Shown piece after piece: positions 1 through 5,515 of a stretch of DNA of 11,271 nt. The stretch is from CAZVUW01 sp964629825. GTDB taxonomy: Bacteria > Actinomycetota > Nitriliruptoria > Euzebyales > Egibacteraceae. The stretch's first letter is position 1, and each line of letters begins with the position of its first letter. Made by a program: the position numbers and the translations under genes. The notes under the pieces were generated by a model. That model saw only the letters and a program-made list of their open reading frames with translations. It was not told where the DNA came from and made no database searches. The stretch is taken from positions 1 through 11,271 of the forward strand of contig CAZVUW010000102.1 of the NCBI GenBank assembly GCA_964629825.1, in the 5' to 3' direction.

Positions 1-966
1 CTGCCCGAGTCGGTGCCGGCCACCACGGTCGACCGCCAGTGCGGCTCGTCGCAGCAGGCGGCGCACTTCGCGGCCCAGGGGGTCATCGCCGGCGCCTATG
101 ACATCGCCATCGCCTGCGGCGTCGAGAGCATGAGCCGCGTGCCCATGCTGTCCAGCGCCCGCGGCGGCGACCCCTACGGCGAGCGCCTGCGCGCCCGCTA
201 CGACGACCAGCTGGTCCCGCAGGGGCTGTCGGCCGAGATCATCGCCGCGCGCTGGGACATCGCGCGCGAGGAGGCGGATGAGATCGCCCTGCTCTCGCAT
301 CAGCGGGCCGCGGCCGCAACCGAGGCGGGGAAGTTCGCCGACGAGATCCTCCCGGTCAAGGTCACCCTGCCCGACGGCAGCGTCGAGGAGCACCGCGTCG
401 ACGAGGGCATCCGCCCCAGCACCACGATCGAGGGGCTCGCCAAGCTGCGGCCGGCCTTCCACACCGACGAGCTCGCCGCTGCGCACCCCGAGCTGCGCTG
501 GACGGTGACGGCGGGCAACGCCAGCCAGATCTCCGACGGCGCCGCCGCCCTGCTGATCATGGAGCGCGCCACCGCCGAGCGGCTCGGCCTCACCCCGCGC
601 TGGCGCTTCACCGAGTTCGCCGTCGTCGGCACCGACCCGGTGACCATGCTGACCGGTCCGATCCCCGCCACCCGCAAGGTGCTCGAGCGCGCCGGGATGG
701 GGATCGAGCAGATCGACCACTTCGAGATCAACGAGGCCTTCGCGCCGGTGATCGGCCTGTGGCGGCGCGAGATCGGCGCCGACTACGAGCGCGTCAACCC
801 GCGCGGTGGCGCCATTGCGCTGGGCCACCCCCTCGGGGCCTCCGGGGCGCGGCTCATGACCACGATGCTGCACGCCCTGGAGCAGACCGGCGGCCGCTAC
901 GGCCTCCAGGCCATGTGCGAGGGTGGCGGGCTGGCCAACGCGACCATCATCGAGCGGCTCGGCTGA
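1..966 (+). CDS. Thiolase (acetyl-CoA acetyltransferase family), 5' end missing
   Basis: Thiolases join or cleave acyl-CoA at the beta-keto position (acetoacetyl-CoA formation or the last step of beta-oxidation) in the cytoplasm. The frame is open from base 1, and 321 residues are visible. The nucleophilic cysteine lies in DRQCGSSQQA (Cys at 40-42), so about 75 N-terminal residues lie outside the window, judged from Cys89 of the Zoogloea enzyme. The NEAF motif is at 730-741. The catalytic histidine is in ALGHPLGASGAR (His at 826-828) and the second cysteine in MCEGGGLANA (Cys at 916-918), so the active site is complete. The GTG at 13 is an internal codon, not the start. Substrate chain length cannot be told from the motifs; fadA-like and acetoacetyl-CoA types are both possible. 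The stop is 7 bp before the next gene, so the two are probably co-transcribed. Confidence 0.95.
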   Translation: MPESVPATTVDRQCGSSQQAAHFAAQGVIAGAYDIAIACGVESMSRVPMLSSARGGDPYGERLRARYDDQLVPQGLSAEIIAARWDIAREEADEIALLSHQRAAAATEAGKFADEILPVKVTLPDGSVEEHRVDEGIRPSTTIEGLAKLRPAFHTDELAAAHPELRWTVTAGNASQISDGAAALLIMERATAERLGLTPRWRFTEFAVVGTDPVTMLTGPIPATRKVLERAGMGIEQIDHFEINEAFAPVIGLWRREIGADYERVNPRGGAIALGHPLGASGARLMTTMLHALEQTGGRYGLQAMCEGGGLANATIIERLG

Positions 967-973
967 GGTTGTG

Positions 974-1324
974 ATGAGGCGTGTCCTGACCGCCGCGCTG
1001 GTCATCGGCGCGCTGGTGGTCCTCGTCAGCGACGTGCCGGCGGCCTACGTCTTCGCGCCGCTGCTGTCGCTGGCGATCCTGCGGATCGGCTTCGCCTCGC
1101 TGAGGTCCCTGCGCGCCGGGGCGGACCACATCCCCTCTGGGCCGCCGGTGCGCGTCGATCCGCGCAGCGAGCGGATCGTCTACTGGTGCAGCGGCTGCGG
1201 CGCCGAGCTGCTGCTGCTGGCCCGGGGCACACCGCTGCCGCCGCGTCACTGCGGCGAGAAGATGACCGAACGGGTCGAGGTCGCCCGCGCCGCCGGGCCC
1301 CGCTTCAGCGGCGACGATCGCTGA
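974..1324 (+). CDS. Small membrane protein with C-terminal zinc-ribbon-like motif
   Basis: This is a 116-residue protein of unknown function. Residues 3-19 and about 23-43 are hydrophobic and probably form a hairpin of two membrane helices. A soluble tail follows, with Cys72-x2-Cys75 and, after a hydrophobic stretch, His92-Cys93 (CSGCGAELLLL, then PPRHCGEKM). The pattern looks like a small zinc ribbon and is known to me from uncharacterised actinobacterial proteins; metal binding is inferred. ATG 974 is chosen because GAGG at 965-968, overlapping the thiolase stop codon, sits 5 nt upstream. GTG 971 is a less well spaced alternative. It follows the thiolase gene by 7 bp and is probably its operon partner, although no functional link is evident. 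A hairpin lies 7 nt after the stop. Confidence 0.8.
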   Translation: MRRVLTAALVIGALVVLVSDVPAAYVFAPLLSLAILRIGFASLRSLRAGADHIPSGPPVRVDPRSERIVYWCSGCGAELLLLARGTPLPPRHCGEKMTERVEVARAAGPRFSGDDR

Positions 1325-1331
1325 GCCCCCA

Positions 1332-1360
1332 GAGCGCCGGCTTCCCGCCTCCGGTCGCTC
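1332..1360 (+). terminator. Hairpin after the zinc-ribbon gene, possible terminator
   Basis: GAGCG-CCGG at 1332-1340 pairs with CCGG-T-CGCTC at 1351-1360. The stem is 9 bp with one bulged T (1355) and a 10-nt loop. It begins 7 nt after the stop codon at 1324. No T-run follows, which is common for hairpin terminators in high-GC actinobacteria, so termination is plausible but not proven. Confidence 0.4.
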
Positions 1361-1449
1361 CACAGTCTGTGGATAACTCTGTGGGCTAATGACACCTGTG
1401 AAGTTCGACCGGCGTGCTCGTCCCCAGCCGTGGACAATCCTGTGGGTAA
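1360..1449. promoter_or_regulatory. Cluster of DnaA-box-like 9-mers
   Basis: TGTGGATAA at 1368-1376 is the exact reverse complement of the strong DnaA box TTATCCACA. CGTGGACAA at 1429-1437 is one base from the reverse complement of the actinobacterial box TTGTCCACA. TGTGGGTAA at 1441-1449 is one base from that of TTATCCACA. A weaker TGTGGGCTAA follows at 1380-1389. All point the same way. In both halves the second element starts 12 bp after the first. The first box also forms an inverted repeat, CCACAG-T-CTGTGG (1360-1372). The stretch is more AT-rich than its surroundings and lies between convergent genes, where promoters are not expected. In mycobacteria crgA lies close to oriC, which fits. 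It could be an outlying part of oriC or a DnaA-titrating or regulatory site; binding is inferred. Confidence 0.55.
1367..1446. repeat. Diverged direct repeat, 61-bp period
   Basis: Bases 1367-1385 and 1428-1446 match at 15 of 19 positions at an offset of 61. Each copy carries the pattern GTGGAyAA, then CTGTGGG 10 bp after the start of that pattern. Similarity fades beyond this core, although CAG precedes and a CTG-A-A-TTC-like stretch follows in both halves. This suggests an old duplication of a DnaA-box pair rather than chance boxes. Confidence 0.5.
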
Positions 1450-1478
1450 CTACAGGGCTGAAATTCCCACCGCGAAGG

Positions 1479-1712
1479 TCAGCGCCACTGGCTGAGCGTG
1501 ATCAGGCCTCCGGCCATCAGCACGAACCCGATGATCAGGTTGATGCTGCCGCCGGGCAGGGTCACCACGTAGGTGAGGATCACCTGGAGGATCCCCAGAC
1601 CGATCAGCGCCAGTCCGAGGATCGGTACCCAGCGCGGGCTCGGCTTGGGCTTGGGCGGCTTGGGTGGGATGTACGTGGAACGCTTGGACCCACGGCCGCG
1701 GGACTTGGGCAC
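1479..1712 (-). CDS. crgA: CrgA, cell-division membrane protein
   Basis: CrgA is a small actinobacterial divisome protein. In mycobacteria it binds FtsZ, FtsQ, FtsI and other division proteins, and in Streptomyces it restrains premature septation. The 77 residues show the family layout: a basic N-terminus (MPKSRGRGSKRSTYIPPKPP), a proline/lysine-rich stretch to about residue 25, SPRWVP at the membrane entry, helix 1 at about 28-50, a short PGGS turn, and helix 2 at about 57-75. Length is normal. The start is GTG at 1712, supported by GAGGTGG at 1726-1720 with a 7-nt spacer. It is transcribed away from the DUF881 gene and towards the DnaA-box cluster, as a single gene. Its position opposite DUF881 is the same as Rv0011c/Rv0012 in M. 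tuberculosis. Confidence 0.95.
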   Translation of the reverse strand: MPKSRGRGSKRSTYIPPKPPKPKPSPRWVPILGLALIGLGILQVILTYVVTLPGGSINLIIGFVLMAGGLITLSQWR

Positions 1713-1797
1713 GACTAGACCACCTCGCTCGAAGGCTGAACCCCGCCCAGCGCAGGCGGAACGGGATTCTGCCAGGAAGGCTCTTGCGGGACCCCCG

Positions 1798-1827
1798 ATG
1801 CTACTGTTTCCGGTCGAGGTTGGTCAG
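1798..1827 (-). promoter_or_regulatory. Possible crgA promoter
   Basis: Read on the minus strand, CTGACC (1827-1822) and TAGCAT (1803-1798) are separated by 18 bp. Each matches 4 of 6 bases of the primary-sigma -35 and -10 elements. Transcription would start near 1790, giving a leader of about 78 nt. The rest of the 1713-1850 spacer must also drive the DUF881 operon rightward. The best plus-strand candidate there is a TGn-TACTGT extended -10 at 1799-1807 with no good -35. Confidence 0.35.
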
Positions 1828-1850
1828 GCGACGGCAGGAAGTCTCCACAC

Positions 1851-2639
1851 GTGGAATCTGGCGAGGCAACCTTGGGCGACGCCCCCGCCGAGGCTGACCG
1901 ACCGCTGCCGGGCTCCGTGGTCCTGCGGGCGCTCGCCTCCGCCGCCGTCGGCCTCTTCCTCGTCGTCCTCGTGACCACAAACCGCGCGATCCCGGTCGAG
2001 GCGCGGCAGGGTCAGCGGGTGGAGCTGGTGGGGCTCATCCAGGCGGAGCAGGAGCGCAACGCCGAGCTGGCAGCGCGCGTCGAGGAGCTGTCGCAGCGCA
2101 TCGACGCCTACGAGCGCGACGGCACCGGTGGCGGCGGCCAGGCGATCGCCGCCCTGTCTGCGCAGGTGGACGCCCTGGCGGCGCCCGCCGGGATGACCGC
2201 CGTGGCGGGCCCGGGCCTGGTGGTGCAGCTGCGCGACTCCTCGCTGGCCCCGCCGCCCGACGGCGACTACAACGACTACATCATCCACGAGGAAGATCTT
2301 CAGTCCGTCATCAACGCGCTGTGGGCGGGCGGGGCCGAGGCGATGAGCGTCAACGGCGATCGGATTCTTGCCACCACCGCGATCCGCTGCGTCGGCAACG
2401 TCCTGCTTCTGCACGGCAAGACGCACTCGCCGCCCTACGTGATCGAGGCGATCGGTGACGAGACGGAGCTGCGGGCGGCCCTGGACCGCGACGCCGGCGT
2501 GCGCCGCTTCTCCGATGCGGTGCTGCGCTTCCAGCTCGGCTTCTCCGTGGAGTCGGAGGATGAACTGCTGATCCCCGCGTTCGAAGGCGTCACCGCCATG
2601 CAGCACGCCCGCCCGATCGACTCCCCCGAGGCGCCGTGA
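1851..2639 (+). CDS. DUF881 family membrane protein
   Basis: This 262-residue protein matches the DUF881 family (mycobacterial Rv0012 type), whose biochemical role is unknown; it is conserved next to division genes. The visible layout is a short cytoplasmic N-terminus, one membrane helix at about 24-43, a coiled coil at about 51-112 rich in Glu/Gln/Arg heptads with a glycine break at 92-96, then the family domain at about 114-244. Typical family stretches are IHEEDLQSVINALWAGGAEA (146-165) and AIRCVGNVLLLHGK (177-190). The shape recalls DivIC/FtsL-like coiled-coil division proteins, but that is only an analogy. The start is GTG 1851, with AGGAAG at 1836-1841 upstream. The stop overlaps the sortase start by 4 bp, so this is the first gene of a coupled series. 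Confidence 0.9.
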   Translation: MESGEATLGDAPAEADRPLPGSVVLRALASAAVGLFLVVLVTTNRAIPVEARQGQRVELVGLIQAEQERNAELAARVEELSQRIDAYERDGTGGGGQAIAALSAQVDALAAPAGMTAVAGPGLVVQLRDSSLAPPPDGDYNDYIIHEEDLQSVINALWAGGAEAMSVNGDRILATTAIRCVGNVLLLHGKTHSPPYVIEAIGDETELRAALDRDAGVRRFSDAVLRFQLGFSVESEDELLIPAFEGVTAMQHARPIDSPEAP

Positions 2640-3361
2640 GCACGGTCGAGGCACCCGTGCAGCGATCCTCGCCGGGCTCGTCGCGGGCGGCGGTCCGCGC
2701 CCTGCGGATTCTCGGCTGGACCCTGGTGCTGGCCGGGGTCGTCGTCCTCCTCTACCTCGTCTACTCGCTGCTGTTCACGCGCTTCCAGACCAGCGCCGCC
2801 CAGGCCGAGCTGCTCGAGCGCTGGGAGCTGGAGGTCGGCGACCCGGTCCAGGAGCTGCCAGGGGAGCCGGACCAGGTGGCACCGGCCGACATCGGCCCCG
2901 TGGACCCCGGCGACGCGGTGGCGGTCCTGCAGTTCGCCCGGCCCGGCAGCGACGTCCGGCCGGTGCGGCAGGACCCCCTGTTCGTGGTGTCGGGAGTCGA
3001 CCTGACCACGCTGCAGAGCGGCCCCGGCCACTATCCGGAGACGGCGCTGCCGGGGCAGGACGGCAACTTCGCGGTGGCGGGGCACCGCACCACCTACGGC
3101 GCGCCGTTCTTCAACCTCGACCAGCTCCGCGCGGGCGACGAGGTCCACGTGACCGGCCGCGACGGCGTCACGTACGTGTACGTGGTCCGCGAGTCGCGGG
3201 TGGTCCGGCCCGACGAGCTCTGGGTGGTCGAGCCCGACCCCCTCGGCACCGGTCGGCCGACCCTGACCCTGACCACCTGCCACCCGCGCTTCTCCAACGC
3301 CCAGCGACTGATCGTGTTCGCCGAGCTGGTCGAGTCAGCCTCGGCCGTGGCCGTACCCTGA
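2636..3361 (+). CDS. Class E sortase
   Basis: Sortases are membrane-anchored cysteine transpeptidases that cut a C-terminal sorting signal and link the protein to the cell wall. Class E enzymes of high-GC actinobacteria prefer LAxTG-type signals. The 241 residues have an N-terminal membrane helix (about 25-47), a linker, and a catalytic domain from about 93. Catalytic residues are His150 in AVAGHRTTYGAPF, Cys215 in TLTLTTCHPRFS, and Arg224 in NAQRLIV. Tyr154 in the His loop is typical of class E. The gene starts at GTG 2636 inside the DUF881 stop (GTGA) and overlaps the next ATG by 1 bp. Streptomyces carries its srtE genes in the same neighbourhood, so the placement is not accidental. No LAxTG substrate is encoded in the window. 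Confidence 0.93.
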   Translation: MSTVEAPVQRSSPGSSRAAVRALRILGWTLVLAGVVVLLYLVYSLLFTRFQTSAAQAELLERWELEVGDPVQELPGEPDQVAPADIGPVDPGDAVAVLQFARPGSDVRPVRQDPLFVVSGVDLTTLQSGPGHYPETALPGQDGNFAVAGHRTTYGAPFFNLDQLRAGDEVHVTGRDGVTYVYVVRESRVVRPDELWVVEPDPLGTGRPTLTLTTCHPRFSNAQRLIVFAELVESASAVAVP

Positions 3362-3537
3362 TGGCAGACGGGACGAGGGGCGGGAGCCGCGCCGTGCGCA
3401 TCGCGGTGTTGGTCGTGCTGACCGTCGCCGCCGTCGTGCTGCTGTTCACGGTGGTGTTCCCGTGGTTCGACCGGACGTTCATCGACGACCCGGTACTGGG
3501 AGCCGCAGCGAGCCGGTGGGGAGGAGGAACGGGATGA
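3361..3537 (+). CDS. Single-span membrane microprotein, 58 aa
   Basis: The ATG overlaps the sortase TGA by one base (TGATG). The product begins with a short basic segment (MADGTRGGSRAVR), followed by a membrane helix at about 13-34, then FPWFDRTFIDDPVL and a small Gly/Ala-rich end. The positive-inside rule places the C-terminus outside the cell. Third-base G/C is high over the helix as in the neighbours, which supports coding; the last few codons (GGA repeats) are less biased and double as the ribosome binding site of the next gene. There is no visible Shine-Dalgarno of its own, so translation is probably coupled to the sortase. I do not recognise a named family. The location suggests a sortase or DUF881 partner, which is inference. 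Confidence 0.65.
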   Translation: MADGTRGGSRAVRIAVLVVLTVAAVVLLFTVVFPWFDRTFIDDPVLGAAASRWGGGTG

Positions 3538-3635
3538 TGTCACCGCGCACGTCGCGCTGGACCGCGATCGTCATCGCGGTGGTCGTCGTCCTGGCGATGC
3601 TGCTGTCGGTGGTCGCGGTGGCCCTAAATGTCTGA
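3534..3635 (+). CDS. Single-span membrane microprotein, 33 aa
   Basis: The ATG overlaps the previous stop in an ATGA, and AGGAGG at 3522-3527 lies 6 nt upstream, the strongest ribosome binding site in this part of the window. The product is a basic start (MMSPRTSRW) followed by an almost continuous hydrophobic helix of Ile, Val, Ala and Leu (about 10-31), and it ends LNV. Third-base G/C is high. It is essentially just a membrane anchor. ATG 3537 would also fit. The frame overlaps the ligase start by 8 bp. Function is unknown. A non-coding explanation is possible, but the good ribosome binding site and both overlaps favour a real gene. Confidence 0.55.
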   Translation: MMSPRTSRWTAIVIAVVVVLAMLLSVVAVALNV

Positions 3636-4757
3636 GCGGGTGCTGCCCGATCCGGCGGAGGTGGAGCGCCCCTGGCTAGAGAGCTATCCACCGGGTGTGC
3701 CAACCGGCTACGACTACCCCGAGGTGGCGCTGACCCGGCTCCTCGACGACGCCGCCAAGGACTTCCCCGAGGTCGAGGCCGTCCACTTCCTCGGCTACTC
3801 CCTCACCTACCGCGAGCTGCTCGACCAGGTCGACCGGTTTGCCGCCGCCCTGGCCAACCTGGGCGTGCGGCCGGGTGATCGCGTCGCCCTGCTGCTGCCG
3901 ATCTGCCCCCAGCACGTCGTGGCCCTGTTCGCGGTGCTGCGCCTTGGCGCCGTCGTCAGCGAGCACGACCCGAGCGCGTCCGCGGTCGAGCTGGAGCGCC
4001 AGCTGAACGACTCGGGCGCGCGCGTCGTGGTCTGCCACGACACCGCCTATCCCCGGCTGGCCGGGCTGAAGGGGCGGCTGTCGAGCGTCGAGCACATCGT
4101 CGCCACCGGGCTGCGTGACACGGCGGCGCTCGGGGTGCTCGGGCTGCTGCGGCGCCGCGGCGGCGAGCGCGTCCGCATCGACCAGGCCGAGGGCGTCCTG
4201 CGGATGCGCGAGCTGATCCTGCGCACCGGCCCCACCGTCCAGCAGCCGCCGATCTCGCCGCAGGACCTGGCCGCCCTGCTGTACTCGCCCGACCAGTGGG
4301 GGTCGTCGCGGGCGATCAAGCTGACCCACCGCAACCTGATCGCCAACACCTTCCAGTCGCGGCTGTGGCTGCCGGACGTCCAGGCCGGCCGCGAGAACTT
4401 GCTGTGCCTGGTGCCGTTCTGGCACGCCTACGGGCTGACGCTGGGCGTGCTGCTTGGGGTCCTGTCGGCGGCCACTCTGACGCTGCTGCCCACCCCGGAC
4501 CCGAGCGACGCGCTGCGCACGATCGAGCGGCGTCGCCCGACGCTGCTGGCCGGCATCCCGCGCTTCTACGCGGCCGTCACCGACCTGTCGAAGGCGCGCA
4601 AGTACGACCTGACCTCGCTGCGGATCTGCCTGTCCGGCTCGGGCGAGCTCTCCGAGGAGGTCGCCACCCGTTTCGGCGATCTCACCGGCGCGCGGGTCCG
4701 CCAGGGCTACGGGCGGACCGAGTGCACGTCACTGACGCACGCCAACCCGATCTACGG
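3628..4757 (+). CDS. FadD-like acyl-CoA/AMP ligase with degenerate P-loop, 3' part lost in gap
   Basis: Members of the AMP-binding (ANL) family activate carboxylic acids with ATP and usually load them on CoA. The first 376 residues are visible, and PWLESYPPGVP near the N-terminus is typical of long-chain FadD ligases. Recognisable motifs include SLTYRELLDQVDRFAAAL, VPFWHAYGLTLGVLLG, RPTLLAGIPRFYAAV and GYGRTECTSLTHANP (Glu365 in the YGxTE position). The phosphate-binding loop, normally TSGTTGxPKG before LTHRN, reads SPDQWGSSRAI (220-230), so most of its Ser/Thr/Gly/Lys residues are missing while LTHRNLIAN is intact. Catalysis may be lost or altered. The start is ATG 3628, overlapping the microprotein gene by 8 bp, with only a weak GGTGG upstream. 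The C-terminal domain (about 130-200 residues) falls in or beyond the assembly gap. Confidence 0.85.
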
Positions 4758-4857
4758 NNNNNNNNNNNNNNNNNNNNNNNNNNNNNNNNNNNNNNNNNNN
4801 NNNNNNNNNNNNNNNNNNNNNNNNNNNNNNNNNNNNNNNNNNNNNNNNNNNNNNNNN
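4758..4857. other. Assembly gap (100 N)
   Basis: There are exactly 100 unknown bases, a usual placeholder for a gap of unknown size. It lies inside the ligase gene just after the YGxTE motif. The sequence after it is the start of trpG in another frame, with no trace of the ligase C-terminus. The true missing length is probably at least 400-600 bp if the ligase is full length. Confidence 0.95.
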
Positions 4858-4867
4858 CCCACCGCGT

Positions 4868-4873
4868 TACGCT
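4868..4873 (+). promoter_or_regulatory. Possible -10 box of a leaderless trpG transcript
   Basis: TACGCT fits the actinobacterial TAnnnT -10 pattern and ends 6 nt before the trpG ATG, so transcription could begin at the start codon. No Shine-Dalgarno sequence is visible in 4858-4879. Any -35 lies partly in the assembly gap. Confidence 0.3.
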
Positions 4874-4879
4874 GCTGCC

Positions 4880-5491
4880 ATGAGCGCGCGGATCTTCCTC
4901 GTCGACAACTACGACAGCTTCACCTACAACCTCGCGCAGGAGCTCGGGGAGCTCGGCGCCGAGGTCACGGTCGAGCGCAACGACGCCTTCGACGTCGAGG
5001 AGCTGCGAGCCGCCGCCCCCGACGGGATCGTCATCTCGCCCGGACCGGGCACGCCCGCCGACGCCGGGCTGTCCAACGAGGTGATCCGCGTCTTCGCCGG
5101 CAGGGTCCCGATTCTTGGCGTGTGCCTCGGCCACCAGTGCATCGCCGAGGTGTACGGCGGTGCGATCGTGCGCGCGCCCGAGCTGGTCCACGGCAAGACG
5201 TCACTCATCCACCACGACGGCGCCGGCGTGTTCGAGGGGCTGCCGCAGCCGTTCGACGCGACCCGCTACCACTCGCTGGTCGTCGATCCGGCGTCCATGC
5301 CGCCCGAGCTCGAGGTCACGGCCACCTGCACCGCCGTGGACGGCACCGAGCTGATCATGGGCCTGCGCCACCGCAGCCTGCCGATCGAGGGCGTGCAGTT
5401 CCACCCCGAGTCGATCCTCACCAGCGCCGGGATGGACCTGCTCGCCAACTTCCTGCGCTCGCTGCGGGCGCCGGTGGGCGCCAGCGCCTGA
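4880..5491 (+). CDS. trpG: Glutamine amidotransferase of anthranilate / aminodeoxychorismate synthase
   Basis: This is the class I glutamine amidotransferase subunit that splits glutamine and passes ammonia to TrpE (tryptophan) or PabB (folate). The 203 residues give a normal length. Motifs are LVDNYDSFTYNL (7-18), the oxyanion loop SPGPGTP (53-59), the nucleophile Cys82 in GVCLGHQ, and the catalytic pair His175 and Glu177 in QFHPES. The protein could serve either pathway or both; sequence alone does not decide, and no trpE or pabB is in view. The M. tuberculosis homologue next to pknB is annotated trpG and the Bacillus type pabA. ATG 4880 is the only sensible start because LVDNYDSFTYN must lie near the N-terminus. 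The gene ends 11 bp from the convergent pknB stop. Confidence 0.93.
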   Translation: MSARIFLVDNYDSFTYNLAQELGELGAEVTVERNDAFDVEELRAAAPDGIVISPGPGTPADAGLSNEVIRVFAGRVPILGVCLGHQCIAEVYGGAIVRAPELVHGKTSLIHHDGAGVFEGLPQPFDATRYHSLVVDPASMPPELEVTATCTAVDGTELIMGLRHRSLPIEGVQFHPESILTSAGMDLLANFLRSLRAPVGASA

Positions 5492-5515
5492 CGGCCGCCC
5501 GCCTAGCGCTGGGCG
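5479..5515. terminator. Hairpin spanning the trpG/pknB convergent junction
   Basis: CCAGCGC (5481-5487) pairs perfectly with GCGCTGG (5506-5512). Two more pairs form outside after a bulged G at 5513. Both stop codons (TGA at 5489-5491 for trpG, TAG at 5505-5503 for pknB) lie in the 18-nt loop. It could act as a two-way terminator; there is no T-run on either side. Confidence 0.35.

Noticed and set aside
1360..1449. Calling the DnaA-box region oriC
   Set aside because: No dnaA, dnaN, recF or gyrB gene is in view, there are only about three good boxes, and there is no clear AT-rich unwinding element. It is reported only as a DnaA-box cluster.
1441..1470. GTGGG...CCCAC stem as a crgA terminator
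   Set aside because: The stem is only 5 bp with a 19-nt loop and overlaps a DnaA-box-like sequence, so it is too weak to call.
1824..3283. Long minus-strand frames opposite DUF881 and the sortase gene
   Set aside because: They are antisense shadows; the plus-strand products have complete family motifs, good starts and overlap junctions.
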